From positions 274,923 through 338,922 of the forward strand of contig NZ_SZVW01000009.1 in the NCBI RefSeq assembly GCF_007655005.1: a stretch of 64,000 nucleotides of DNA, read 5' to 3'. The notes under the pieces were generated by a model, which was given only the letters and a program-made list of their open reading frames with translations, searched no databases and was not told the DNA's origin. The first letter of the stretch is position 1, and every line of letters begins with the position of its first letter. Positions 23,882 to 32,519 of the stretch are shown in pieces. This DNA is from Streptomyces tibetensis. GTDB taxonomy: Bacteria; Actinomycetota; Actinomycetes; Streptomycetales; Streptomycetaceae. Both the position numbers and the translations under genes were made by a program.

Positions 23882-24853
23882 TCAGCGGACGCCGAACCCG
23901 TACACCGTCTCCGAGCGGAACACCTCGCCCGGCCGCAGCACGGTCGCCGGGAAGTCCGGCCGGTTCGGCGAGTCGGGGAAGCGCTGGGTCTCCAGCGCGA
24001 TGCCGTCACCGGGCGCGAAGGGCTCGCCCAGGTGGTCGGCCGTGTACAGCTGGAGGCCGGGCTCGGTGGTCGCCACCGTCAGCACCCGCCCGGACGCCGG
24101 GTCATGCAGCTCGGCGACCTCCACCGGGCCGTCCGTCACGCCCTTGTCGAGCACGAAGTTGTGGTCGTAGCCGGAGCCGGTCTTGCGCGCCTCGCGGAAG
24201 TCGAACCGCGTACCGGTCACCTCCTCGGGGCCGCCGGCGGGGATCAGGTCCGCGTCGACCGGCGTGTACCGGGAAGCGGCCAGCCGCAGCTCGTGACCGC
24301 CCGCGTCACCGGAACCGGCCAGGTTGAAGTAGCTGTGGTTCGTCAGGTTCACCACGGTCGGCGCGTCCGTCACCGCCTCGTACGCGATCCGCAGCGCGCC
24401 GCTCCCGTCGAGCGTGTACGTCGCCGAGACCTCCAGCCGCCCCGGGAACCCCTCCTCGCCGTGCGGGCTGATCCGGGTCAGCCGTACTCCGTGCTCGACC
24501 GGCTCCGCCTCCCACACCCGCTTGTCGAAGCCGCGCGCGCCACCGTGCAACGAGTTCGGCCCGTTGTTCGGTTCCAGCGCGTACGTACGGCCGTCCAGGG
24601 TGAAGCGGCCGCCGGCGATCCGGTTGGCGTACCTGCCGACCAGGGCGCCGAGGTACGGCTCCGGATGGGCGAGATACCCGGCGAGATCCGGGAAGCCCAG
24701 CACCACGTCCCCGGCCCGGCCCTCCCGGTCCGGCACCTCCACGGACTGCACGATCCCGCCGTACGACAGGACCCGCACCCGTACGCCCGACCGCTCCAGG
24801 GTCCAGCGGTGCACCGGGGTCCCGTCGGAAAGTGTTCCGAAGAGTTCGTTCAT
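23882..24853 (-). CDS. Cytosolic aldose 1-epimerase (galactose mutarotase)
   Basis: A 323-aa GalM-family enzyme without signal peptide. Catalytic histidines fit SLHGGARGFDKR and TNHSYFNLAG; the catalytic glutamate is in LETQRFPDSPN. It is clearly paralogous to the Tat-exported protein at 1095-2243 (compare LFGTLSDGTPVHRWTLE with LFGKLADGTKVYRWSLE). Placed convergent to the GH3 glucosidase, it may anomerise the hexose that the glucosidase releases. It is followed on the right by the SGNH lipoprotein gene, 27 bp away on the same strand. Confidence 0.93.
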   Translation of the reverse strand: MNELFGTLSDGTPVHRWTLERSGVRVRVLSYGGIVQSVEVPDREGRAGDVVLGFPDLAGYLAHPEPYLGALVGRYANRIAGGRFTLDGRTYALEPNNGPNSLHGGARGFDKRVWEAEPVEHGVRLTRISPHGEEGFPGRLEVSATYTLDGSGALRIAYEAVTDAPTVVNLTNHSYFNLAGSGDAGGHELRLAASRYTPVDADLIPAGGPEEVTGTRFDFREARKTGSGYDHNFVLDKGVTDGPVEVAELHDPASGRVLTVATTEPGLQLYTADHLGEPFAPGDGIALETQRFPDSPNRPDFPATVLRPGEVFRSETVYGFGVR

Positions 24854-24880
24854 GTGCGGAACTCTAAGTCAGAGTCCGGG

Positions 24881-25768
24881 TCAGGGCTTCTTCGCGGTCA
24901 CGGTGCGGTACGCGATCTCCGCCAACCGGGCCTGTCCGTTCACACTGGGGTGGAAGTAGTCCCAGCGGCTCAACTGGGCCGTGCCGAAGCGGTAGTCGTA
25001 CACCGCGCCCCCGTCGTACCGGCACCGCTTGTCCTCGGCGCAGACCTCCTTCAGGACCTTGTTGTAGTCCTCCACACGCTTTTGCACCGTGTCCCGCCGC
25101 AGCGTCGCCGCCGGGTCCAGGGCGTCCGCGTCGCCCAGCATCGACGGGCAGATGCCCAGCTTCCACACCTGCCTGCCCATCGGGCTGGTACGGCCCTCGG
25201 ACCACAGCCGCTTCAGGTTCGGCACGCTCGCCACGAACACCTGCGCCTTCGGCAGGGCCTTGCGCAGGGAGCGCAGGGAGTCCTCGAAGTCGGCACGGAA
25301 GGCGGAGACCGGAGTCATCGCCGAGGGCGTGGACCGGCAGGCGTCGTTGGCCCCCACCATCACCGTCACCAGCTGCGGTTCGCGCCGCACCGCCTGCGCC
25401 ATCTGCCCGGGCAGATCGGCAATCCGCGCCCCGGTCACGGCGTAGTTCCAGCTCCGCCGGGCGGCCCCGGACCTGCCCAGCAGCCGCACCGCGAGCGAGT
25501 CGACCTCGGGGCTGGCGCCGGTCGCCCAGGACGCCTCCGGACAGTCCGACAGCACGTCACACGCGTCGAACCCGCGCGTGATGGAGTCCCCGACGGCGGC
25601 CACGGAACCCGGGCTGCGGTCCCACAGGGGCGTGGGCTTCGGCGACGGCTTCGCGGATTCGGACGGAGCCGCGGAATCACCCCCCACGGCATCACACCCG
25701 GCGACACCCAGCACGGCCGCCGCGACCACGGCCAGAACGCCCCGTGTGCGACGGCTTCGCTTCCGCAT
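24881..25768 (-). CDS. SGNH/GDSL-family hydrolase lipoprotein
   Basis: A 295-aa exported esterase-type protein. A basic n-region and hydrophobic core end in VAGCDAV, a lipobox, followed by a Ser/Pro-rich linker. SGNH blocks are seen in order: AVGDSITRG (Ser), the oxyanion residue region VTGARIADL, VGANDAC (Asn) and DYFHPSVNG (Asp/His). Cysteines DACDVLSDC and EVCAEDKRC suggest disulphides outside the cell. The ATG at 25768 is chosen for the signal peptide; upstream in-frame starts add unlikely residues. Probably co-transcribed with the epimerase, whose start is 27 bp downstream. Confidence 0.88.
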   Translation of the reverse strand: MRKRSRRTRGVLAVVAAAVLGVAGCDAVGGDSAAPSESAKPSPKPTPLWDRSPGSVAAVGDSITRGFDACDVLSDCPEASWATGASPEVDSLAVRLLGRSGAARRSWNYAVTGARIADLPGQMAQAVRREPQLVTVMVGANDACRSTPSAMTPVSAFRADFEDSLRSLRKALPKAQVFVASVPNLKRLWSEGRTSPMGRQVWKLGICPSMLGDADALDPAATLRRDTVQKRVEDYNKVLKEVCAEDKRCRYDGGAVYDYRFGTAQLSRWDYFHPSVNGQARLAEIAYRTVTAKKP

Positions 25769-26027
25769 CCCTGGTCCATCCCCTCGCCACGCCGTGCCTG
25801 TCTCCCCAACCCATAACAACGCACGAGGGTTCCCGACCGATCAGATGCAACGGCTCACACCCGTACAAGCGTCCCCATGGGTGAATGGCAGGCGTTTCCC
25901 GGCACCTGGACCGACCGTACGTCACACTCCTTGCCCCCTCGCACGGTAGCCTCGCCATCAACGTGACCCGCCCGGTCACAGCCGTTCCGCCCGCTTGCAC
26001 CATGTCCCGCTCTGCCCGGAGGTTCCG

Positions 26028-26522
26028 GTGACGACACGTGGAGTTCTGTACGTGCACTCCGCGCCGCGCGCGCTGTGCCCGCACGTCGAGTGGGCCGTCG
26101 CCGGGGTGCTCGGCACACGCGTCAGCCTGGACTGGATCCGTCAGCCGGCCGCCCCCGGCACCTGGCGCTCGGAGTTCTCCTGGCAGGCCCAGGCGGGCAC
26201 GGCGTCCAAGCTGGCCTCGGCGCTGCGCGGCTGGCACCTCCTGCGCTTCGAGGTCACCGCGGAGCCCTGCCCCACCGCCGAGGGCGAGCGCTACAGCTGC
26301 ACCCCCGACCTGGGCATCTACCACGCCGTCACCGGCATCCACGGCGACATCCTCATCCCCGAGGACCGCCTGCGTGCGGCGCTGCACCGCAGCCGACGCG
26401 GCGAGACCGACCTGGAAGCCGAGATCGGCAAACTCCTGGGCAAGCCCTGGGACGACGAACTGGAACCCTTCAGATACGCAGGCGAAGGCGCCCCGGTCCG
26501 CTGGCTCCACCAGGTGGTGTGA
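26028..26522 (+). CDS. DUF3145 family protein
   Basis: A 164-aa protein from a GTG preceded by GGAGG. The sequence (RGVLYVHSAPRALCPHVEWA, EFSWQAQAGTASKLASALRG, YSCTPDLGIYHAVTGIHGD, PVRWLHQVV) matches the actinobacterial DUF3145 family, found beside fabF in streptomycetes; its function is unknown. It is soluble with no membrane segment. It converges on the fatty-acid synthase operon. Its last 15 bp, with the stop codon, are the first part of the tandem repeat that follows. Confidence 0.88.
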   Translation: MTTRGVLYVHSAPRALCPHVEWAVAGVLGTRVSLDWIRQPAAPGTWRSEFSWQAQAGTASKLASALRGWHLLRFEVTAEPCPTAEGERYSCTPDLGIYHAVTGIHGDILIPEDRLRAALHRSRRGETDLEAEIGKLLGKPWDDELEPFRYAGEGAPVRWLHQVV

Positions 26523-26717
26523 ACCGCCCCCAGGGATACGCCCTGAAGGGGGGCGCGCACCAGGTGGTGTGACTCGCCTCCAGGGATACGCCCTGAAGGG
26601 AGGCGCGCACCAGGTGGTGTGAACCGCCCCCAGCGACACGCCCTGAAGGGGAGCCGCACCAGGTGGTGTGAACCGCCCCCGGGGACACGCCCTGAAGGGG
26701 CGCGGGGAACTGCGCGA
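26508..26717. repeat. Four tandem ~50-bp repeats that copy the 3' end of the DUF3145 gene, ending in a dispersed repeat
   Basis: Units start at 26508, 26558, 26608 and 26657 with CACCAGGTGGTGTGA, which in the first copy encodes the last codons and stop of the gene. Each goes on with a CAGGGATACGCCCTG mini-hairpin and CTGAAGGGG. The last unit continues into GGGGCGCGGGGAACTGCGCGA (26697-26717), a dispersed sequence also at 35436-35456 and 52595-52615. Confidence 0.93.
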
Positions 26718-26765
26718 CAAGCCCCCACCCGCCCGCACCCGGCAGGCAACGCGACACAAAACGGC

Positions 26766-26802
26766 GATCGGCCCGAACCCCCACTGGGAGTTCGGGCCGA
26801 TC
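26766..26802. terminator. Bidirectional 13-bp terminator between DUF3145 and fabF
   Basis: GATCGGCCCGAAC (26766-26778) pairs perfectly with 26790-26802 around an 11-nt loop. It is the end point of the fab operon. Confidence 0.88.
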
Positions 26803-26837
26803 AACCCTGCGACCGCTGAGCGTCGCGGTGCACAGGA

Positions 26838-28109
26838 TCAGATGGTCCGGAAAGCCAACACCACGTTGTGCCCACCGAACCCGAACGAGTCGTTCAGCGC
26901 GGCGATACGGCCCTCGACGGGCAGCTTCCGAGCCTCCCCCCGCACGACGTCGGCGTTCGCCTCGGCCTCGGGGTCCAGGTTCTCCACGTTGATCGTCGGC
27001 GGCGCCACCCGGTGGTACAGCGCGAGCACGGTCGCAACCGTCTCCACACCACCCGCACCACCCAGCAGATGCCCGGTCATCGACTTCGTCGCGGACACCG
27101 CGAAGTGGTCGGCGTCGTCACCGAACACCTTCCGCAGCGCCTTCAACTCGGCGATGTCCCCGGCCGGCGTCGACGTCGCGTGCGCGTTGACGTGCACGAT
27201 CTCCGCCGGGTCCAGGTCGTTGCGGTCCAGCAGGTTCTGCAGGGCGTGCGAGATGCCCCGCCCCTCCGGCTCCGGCTGCACGATGTCGTGCGCGTCGGCG
27301 GAGATGCCCTGCCCGACCGCCTCGGCGTACACCCGGGCCCCGCGCTTCGCGGCGTGCTCGGCGGACTCCAGGACCACGACACCGGCGCCCTCACCGAGGA
27401 CGAAGCCGTCGCGGGCGGTGTCGTAGGGACGCGACGCGCCCTGCGGGTCGTCGTTGTTCTTGGACATCGCCATCATGTTGCCGAACGCGGCGATGGGCAG
27501 CGGGTGGATCGCCGCCTCCGTGCCACCCGCGACGACGACGTCGGCGCGGCCGGTGCGGATCATCTCGATGGCGTAGCCGATGGCCTCGGCGCCCGAGGCA
27601 CAGGCGGAGACCGGCGTGTGCACGCCCGCCCGGGCGCCCACGGCCAGACCCACGTTGGCCGACGGGCTGTTGGGCATCAGCATGGGCACGGTGTGCGGGG
27701 AGACGCGGCGGACGCCCTTCTCCTTCAGCACGTCGTACTGGTCGAGCAGCGTCGTCACGCCGCCGATACCGGAGGCGATGACCGCGCCGAGCCGGTCGGG
27801 GTCGATGTTCGGGTCCTCGCCGGCCTTCGCTTCGAAACCGGCGTCGGCCCAGGCCTCCTTGGCCGCGACCAGCGCGAACTGCGCCGAGCGGTCCAGTCGG
27901 CGGGCCTGCGGCCGAGGGATGACCTCGGTCGGCTCCACGGCGACCGGGGCCGCGATCTTGACGGCCTGGTCGGCCGCCCAGTCCTGCTCCAGGGGCTTCA
28001 CGCCGGACTTACCGGCGATCAGGCCCTCCCAGGTAGAGGCTGCGTCGCCACCCAGCGGTGTGGTTGCGCCGATACCGGTGACGACCACGGTGCGATTGGT
28101 CGAGCTCAC
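26838..28109 (-). CDS. fabF: 3-oxoacyl-ACP synthase II
   Basis: A 423-aa thiolase-fold condensing enzyme that extends acyl-ACP with malonyl-ACP in fatty-acid synthesis. The active-site cysteine is in PVSACASGAEAIGYA, the two histidines in VNAHATSTPAGD and KSMTGHLLGGAG, and the C-terminal LNDSFGFGGHN is typical. Length is normal. Last gene of the fabD-fabH-acpP-fabF operon, 87 bp after acpP; that gap holds a small CGCCACC/GGTGGCG hairpin (28147-28164). Confidence 0.96.
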   Translation of the reverse strand: MSSTNRTVVVTGIGATTPLGGDAASTWEGLIAGKSGVKPLEQDWAADQAVKIAAPVAVEPTEVIPRPQARRLDRSAQFALVAAKEAWADAGFEAKAGEDPNIDPDRLGAVIASGIGGVTTLLDQYDVLKEKGVRRVSPHTVPMLMPNSPSANVGLAVGARAGVHTPVSACASGAEAIGYAIEMIRTGRADVVVAGGTEAAIHPLPIAAFGNMMAMSKNNDDPQGASRPYDTARDGFVLGEGAGVVVLESAEHAAKRGARVYAEAVGQGISADAHDIVQPEPEGRGISHALQNLLDRNDLDPAEIVHVNAHATSTPAGDIAELKALRKVFGDDADHFAVSATKSMTGHLLGGAGGVETVATVLALYHRVAPPTINVENLDPEAEANADVVRGEARKLPVEGRIAALNDSFGFGGHNVVLAFRTI

Positions 28110-28196
28110 GGGAATTCTTTCTCCAACGGATCCGAGGATTAAGCGGCGCCACCGCCGGGTGGCGGGGCAGTCAGCCCGCAGGGGCAGATCGGCTGA

Positions 28197-28445
28197 TCAG
28201 CCCTGGTGCTTGAGGATGTAGTCGGTCGCGTCACCGACGGTCTTGAGGTTCTTGACGTCCTCGTCGGGGATCTTGACGTCGAAGCGCTCTTCGGCGGCGA
28301 CGACGACCTCGACCATGGACAGCGAGTCGACGTCCAGATCGTCGGTGAAGGACTTGTCCAGCTGGACGTCCTCAACCGGGATGCCGGCGATCTCGTTCAC
28401 GATCTCGGCGAGACCGGCGACGATCTCTTCCTGAGTGGCGGCCAT
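28197..28445 (-). CDS. acpP: Acyl carrier protein
   Basis: An 82-aa acidic four-helix carrier. The phosphopantetheine serine is in DLDVDSLSMVE. It carries the growing acyl chain for FabD, FabH and FabF, encoded around it. The ATG has GAAGGAGCG just upstream, a strong ribosome site fitting the need for abundant ACP. It is the third gene of the operon, after a hairpin in the fabH-acpP gap. Confidence 0.97.
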   Translation of the reverse strand: MAATQEEIVAGLAEIVNEIAGIPVEDVQLDKSFTDDLDVDSLSMVEVVVAAEERFDVKIPDEDVKNLKTVGDATDYILKHQG

Positions 28446-28493
28446 GTTGGCGCTCCTTCGTAGATATCCAGAGGGTGTGGCAGGTGTTTCCTC

Positions 28494-28521
28494 CCGTGCC
28501 GGATCGCATGATCCGGCACGG
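28494..28521 (-). promoter_or_regulatory. Perfect 12-bp hairpin between fabH and acpP
   Basis: CCGTGCCGGATC (28494-28505) pairs with 28510-28521 over a GCAT loop, within the 81-bp gap. On the transcript it could be an attenuator, a partial terminator or an RNA-stabilising 5' end that separates fabDH from acpP expression. Confidence 0.6.
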
Positions 28522-28526
28522 AGTGC

Positions 28527-29528
28527 CTAGGGGAGGGTAACGACAGTCGCGGCGTAGACGAGACCCGCCCCGAAGCCGATGACGAGCGCGGTGTCGCCGC
28601 TCTTCGCCTCACCGGTCGCCAGGAGCCGCTCCATCGCGAGCGGAATCGAGGCGGCCGAGGTGTTGCCGGTGGTGCGTACGTCACGTGCGACCGTGACGGA
28701 CTCCGGCAGCTTGAGAGTCTTCACCATCGAGTCGATGATCCGCTCGTTGGCCTGGTGCGGAATGAAGACGTCCAGGTCCTCCGCGGAGATGCCGGCGGCG
28801 TCCAACGCCTCCTTGGCGACCTTCGCCATCTCGAACACGGCCCAGCGGAACACCGCCTGGCCCTCCTGCGTGATGGCGGGGAACTTGGCGACCTCGCCGG
28901 AACGGTAGTCCGTCCACGGCACGGTCTGCTTGATCGTCTCGGACTTGTCGCCCTCGGAGCCCCAGACGGTGGGGCCGATGGCGGGCTCGTCGGCCGGGCC
29001 CACGACGACCGCGCCGGCGCCGTCGCCGAACAGGAAGGCCGTCGCCCGGTCCTCCAGGTCGGTCAGATCGCTCAGCCGCTCCACGCCGATCACCAGGACG
29101 TACTCGGCCGAGCCCTCGACGATCATGCCCTTGGCGAGGGTGAGGCCGTAGCCGAAGCCCGCGCAGCCGGCCGAGATGTCGAAGGCGGCGGCCTTGGCGG
29201 TGCCCAGCTTGTCGGCGATCTCGGTGGCGACGGCCGGGGTCTGCTTGAAGTGCGAGACGGTCGAGACGATCACGCCGCCGATCTGCTCGGCGGAGATCCC
29301 GGCGTCGGCGATCGCCTTGCCGGACGCCTCGATCGACATCGCGGCGACCGTCTCCTCGTCGTTCGCCCAGTGCCGCGTCTGGATGCCCGAGCGCGAGCGG
29401 ATCCACTCGTCGGACGAGTCGATCGTCTCGAGGATCACCTCGTTCGGCACGACCCGGGTCGGGCGGTAGCCGCCGACGCCGAGGATGCGCGCGTACGGGG
29501 CGCCCTTGCTGGGCTTGATCTTCGCCAT
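28527..29528 (-). CDS. fabH: 3-oxoacyl-ACP synthase III (ketoacyl synthase III)
   Basis: A 333-aa initiating condensing enzyme. The Cys-His-Asn triad is seen in DISAGCAGFGYG, FIPHQANERI and RTTGNTSAASIP. It joins an acyl-CoA primer with malonyl-ACP; in streptomycetes branched primers are preferred. Starts ATG with AAGGAG upstream, 25 bp after fabD. Operon context and length leave little doubt. Confidence 0.97.
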   Translation of the reverse strand: MAKIKPSKGAPYARILGVGGYRPTRVVPNEVILETIDSSDEWIRSRSGIQTRHWANDEETVAAMSIEASGKAIADAGISAEQIGGVIVSTVSHFKQTPAVATEIADKLGTAKAAAFDISAGCAGFGYGLTLAKGMIVEGSAEYVLVIGVERLSDLTDLEDRATAFLFGDGAGAVVVGPADEPAIGPTVWGSEGDKSETIKQTVPWTDYRSGEVAKFPAITQEGQAVFRWAVFEMAKVAKEALDAAGISAEDLDVFIPHQANERIIDSMVKTLKLPESVTVARDVRTTGNTSAASIPLAMERLLATGEAKSGDTALVIGFGAGLVYAATVVTLP

Positions 29529-29553
29529 GCGGTCGGCTCCTTGGGGGCGGCGG

Positions 29554-30483
29554 TCAGGCGTGCTCGGCGATGAGCTCGCGAGCCGCGTCGAGGTCGGCGG
29601 GGGACTTCAGGGCCAGCGTCTTCACCCCGGGCAGGGCCCGCTTGGCGAGGCCGGTGAGGGTGCCACCGGGGCACAGCTCGACCAGGGCCGTGACACCGAG
29701 CTCCTTGAAGGTCTCCATGCACAGGTCCCAGCGGACCGGGTTGGCGACCTGGCCGACCAGGCGGTCCAGCACCTCGCCGCCGGCGGCGACGGTCCGGCCG
29801 TCCTTGTTGGAGACGTAGGTGACCTTCGGGTCGCCGGGCGCCAGGGCCTCGGCGGCCTTGGCCAGCGTGTCGACCGCGGGGGCCATGTGGTGCGTGTGGA
29901 ACGCGCCGGCCACCTTCAGCGCGACGACCTTGCGCACGCCCTCGGGCTTGTCCGCCTCCAGCGCGGCGAGCTGCTCCTTCGTGCCGGCCGCGACGATCTG
30001 GCCCGCGCCGTTGATGTTCGCCGGGGTCAGGCCCAGCTTCTCCAGGTGCACAACCGTCACGGCGGGGTCGCCGCCCAGCAGCGCCGCCATGCCGGTCTCC
30101 GTGACCGCGGCGGCCTCGGCCATGCCGAGCCCACGGGTGCGGACCAGGCGGAGCGCCTCCTCGTGGGGGAGCACTCCGGCGAGCGACGCGGCGGTGATCT
30201 CGCCGACGCTGTGACCGGCGATCGCGCCGACCTTCTGCGCCAGCTCGGCCGGGTCGTCGAACAGCAGGTTCGCGGACGCGAGTCCGGCCGCGACCAGCAG
30301 CGGCTGCGCCACCGCGGTGTCGCGGATCTCCTCCGCGTCGGCCTCGGTGCCGTAACGGATCAGGTCGAGCCCCGCGGCGTCGGACCAGGCCTCGAGGGCA
30401 CCGCGAACACCGGGGAGGTCGAGCCATTCAGTCAGGAAGCCGGGCGTCTGAGCGCCCTGGCCGGGAGCGACGAGTACGAGCAC
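29554..30483 (-). CDS. fabD: Malonyl-CoA:ACP malonyltransferase
   Basis: A 309-aa acyltransferase that loads malonate onto ACP. The oxyanion motif LVAPGQGAQ opens the protein, the nucleophile serine is in AGHSVGEITAA, and the catalytic histidine in AGAFHTHHMAP. The GTG at 30483 is preferred to the GTG at 30489 because known FabD proteins begin (M)LVLVAPGQGAQ; the longer upstream frame is not supported. First gene of the fab operon, 89 bp from the regulator stop. Confidence 0.96.
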   Translation of the reverse strand: MLVLVAPGQGAQTPGFLTEWLDLPGVRGALEAWSDAAGLDLIRYGTEADAEEIRDTAVAQPLLVAAGLASANLLFDDPAELAQKVGAIAGHSVGEITAASLAGVLPHEEALRLVRTRGLGMAEAAAVTETGMAALLGGDPAVTVVHLEKLGLTPANINGAGQIVAAGTKEQLAALEADKPEGVRKVVALKVAGAFHTHHMAPAVDTLAKAAEALAPGDPKVTYVSNKDGRTVAAGGEVLDRLVGQVANPVRWDLCMETFKELGVTALVELCPGGTLTGLAKRALPGVKTLALKSPADLDAARELIAEHA

Positions 30484-30546
30484 TCTCACACTCTCTCTTG
30501 GTGACGGGCACAACCGCCCGTGGGGACAGGGACGAAGAACACGAAG

Positions 30547-30573
30547 GGGTTTTGTCGAGCTTCCACAAAACCC
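30547..30573 (-). promoter_or_regulatory. 9-bp inverted repeat between fasR and fabD
   Basis: GGGTTTTGT (30547-30555) and ACAAAACCC (30565-30573) are exact complements with a 9-nt spacer. AT-rich arms in a high-GC genome and the position upstream of fabD suggest an operator for the adjacent regulator; it could instead terminate the regulator transcript, whose stop codon it touches. Confidence 0.55.
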
Positions 30574-31778
30574 TAGGACTGAGGATCTCCATCGACCAGA
30601 CGCCCCAGGATCAGCGCGATCCGCAGGGTGAACGCAGAGCGTACATCGGAGGGTGACCAGCCGGTGACGTCAGTCACACGTCGAAGCCGGTAGCGGACGG
30701 TGTTGGGATGGACGAACAGCATCCGGGCGGCTCCCTCGAGACTGCTCGCCTGTTCGAGATAGACGCTGAGGGTCTCCAGGAGCGCGGCCCCGGCCTCCTC
30801 CAGCGGTCTGTAGATCTCCTCCACCAGTTGCTCGCGGGCCGAGGGGTCACCGGCCATCGCCCGCTCCGGGAGCAGATCGTCCGCGAGGACCGGGCGCGGG
30901 GCGTCCTGCCAGGCGGAACACGCCTTCAGCCCGGCCGCGGCGGCCTGCGCGGACCGGGTCGCGGCCAGCAGGTCCGGCACCACCGGGCCCGCCACGACCG
31001 GCCCGGCCGCGTACGGGCCGATGAGCGACTTGGCGACGGCCAGCGGATTGTCGCTGCCGCCGGCGATGACGACCAGCCGGTCGCCGAGCACCCCGGTGAG
31101 CACCTGGAGCTTGGCGTGCCGGGCGGCCCGGCGGATCGCCTCCACGGTCAGTTCGGAGTCACCGTCGGGCGCGGTGCCGAGCACCACGCACACGTGCTCG
31201 GGCGAGTTCCACCCGAGCGCGGCGGCCCGGGACACGGCACCCTCGTCGGCCTCGCCGCTGAGCACGGCGTTCACGACCAGGGACTCCAGCCGGGCGTCCC
31301 AGGCGCCGCGTGCCTCGGCGGCCTGGGCGTACACCTGGGCCGTGGCGAAGGCGATCTCGCGGGCGTAGACGAGCAGCGCCTCGCGCAGCACCCGCTCGTC
31401 GCCGGGGGCCGCGACCTCGTCGATCGCGCTCTCCATGACCTCGATGGTGGTGCGCACCATCTCCACGGTCTGGCGCAGGGTGATCGCCCGGGTCAGCTCG
31501 CGCGGCGCGGTGCCGAACACGTCGGTGGAGATGGCCTGCGGAGCGTCCGGATGCCGGAACCACTCGGTGAACGCGGCGATACCCGCCTGCGCGACCAGAC
31601 CGATCCAGGAACGGTTCTCCGGGGGCATGGCCCGGTACCACGGCAGTGTCTCGTCCATCCGCGCGATGGCCTGCGCGGCGAGCGATCCGGACGACTTCTC
31701 CAGCCGCTTCAGCGTCGCGGCATGCGGATGGACGTCGTGGGCTGCGGCTTCGTTCTTGCTGGTTTCGGGTTCGGGCAC
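30573..31778 (-). CDS. fasR: PucR/CdaR-type regulator of fatty-acid synthesis
   Basis: A 401-aa regulator. A GGDEF-like degenerate central region is followed by a C-terminal PucR helix-turn-helix (LEQASSLEGAARMLFVHPNT, VRYRLRRVTDVTGW). In S. coelicolor the orthologue in this exact place, FasR, activates fabDHPF. It is transcribed in the same direction as the fab genes and 89 bp upstream of fabD. GTG or ATG start at 31778 gives the expected length. Divergent from a pirin gene. Confidence 0.92.
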   Translation of the reverse strand: MPEPETSKNEAAAHDVHPHAATLKRLEKSSGSLAAQAIARMDETLPWYRAMPPENRSWIGLVAQAGIAAFTEWFRHPDAPQAISTDVFGTAPRELTRAITLRQTVEMVRTTIEVMESAIDEVAAPGDERVLREALLVYAREIAFATAQVYAQAAEARGAWDARLESLVVNAVLSGEADEGAVSRAAALGWNSPEHVCVVLGTAPDGDSELTVEAIRRAARHAKLQVLTGVLGDRLVVIAGGSDNPLAVAKSLIGPYAAGPVVAGPVVPDLLAATRSAQAAAAGLKACSAWQDAPRPVLADDLLPERAMAGDPSAREQLVEEIYRPLEEAGAALLETLSVYLEQASSLEGAARMLFVHPNTVRYRLRRVTDVTGWSPSDVRSAFTLRIALILGRLVDGDPQS

Positions 31779-31841
31779 GGGGACAAGACTGCCTTATCCG
31801 GACGGGAAGGTGGGCCGCCGGGGTCTACGGTGGACCACGTG

Positions 31842-32492
31842 ATGGACGTACGGCGCGCGGGCGAGCGCTACCCCGGAGGGGACGCGACCGCAGGGATCGA
31901 GACGTGGCACGCCTTCTCCTTCGGGCCCCACTACGACCCCGACAACCTCCGTTTCGGCGCGGTGCTCGCGTGCAACGAGGAGCGGCTGGCCCCCGGGGCG
32001 GGCTTCGACGAGCATCCGCACAGCCACACCGAGATCGTGACCTGGGTGGTGGAGGGCGAGCTGACCCACCGGGACTCCACCGGGCACGAGTCGGTCGTCC
32101 GCCACGGGGACGTGCAGCGGCTCAGCTCGGCCGGCGGTGTGCGGCACGTGGAGCGCAACGACGGCCCGGAGCCCCTGACCTTCATCCAGATGTGGCTGGC
32201 CCCCCTCAGCCCCGGCGGCGACCCGTCCTACGAGGTCGTCCGCGGCATCGCCGACTCGACGCCCTACGCCGTCCCCGAGGCCGGCGCGATGCTGCACGTG
32301 CGGCGCCTCGGGGCGGGGGAGCGGACGGCGGTGCCCGACGGGGCGTACGCGTACGTCCATGTCGTACGCGGTGCCGTACGCCTGGACGGCACCGCACTGG
32401 CGGCGGGTGACGCGGCCCGGATCACGGACGTCAAGGGCCTGGAGGCCGAGGGCGTGACCGACGCGGAGCTGCTGATCTGGGAGATGAACTAG
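31842..32492 (+). CDS. Pirin-family bicupin protein
   Basis: A 216-aa cupin protein. The metal-binding pattern is HPHSHTEIVTWVVEGELTHRD (His-x-His-x5-Glu type) with a further histidine in GGVRHVERND. Pirins bind Fe(II) and some are quercetin 2,3-dioxygenases; this one is shorter than classic pirins but has both cupin halves. The start ATG at 31842 follows a TACGGT hexamer by ten bases and has no ribosome site, so a short leader is likely (a GTG at 31839 is possible). Divergent from fasR, convergent with a serine hydrolase. Confidence 0.87.
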   Translation: MDVRRAGERYPGGDATAGIETWHAFSFGPHYDPDNLRFGAVLACNEERLAPGAGFDEHPHSHTEIVTWVVEGELTHRDSTGHESVVRHGDVQRLSSAGGVRHVERNDGPEPLTFIQMWLAPLSPGGDPSYEVVRGIADSTPYAVPEAGAMLHVRRLGAGERTAVPDGAYAYVHVVRGAVRLDGTALAAGDAARITDVKGLEAEGVTDAELLIWEMN

Positions 32493-32519
32493 AAGGCAAG
32501 ATCTTCATGAGCCTTCTAG
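32489..32519. terminator. Bidirectional hairpin that contains both stop codons
   Basis: CTAGAAGGC (32489-32497) and GCCTTCTAG (32511-32519) pair perfectly over 13 nt. The TAG of the pirin gene (32490-32492) and the TAG of the leftward hydrolase (32516-32518) are inside the arms. Confidence 0.8.

Noticed and set aside
26508..26717. Possible CRISPR array or coding repeat
   Set aside because: Units are contiguous, hold a stop codon each and lack unique spacers.
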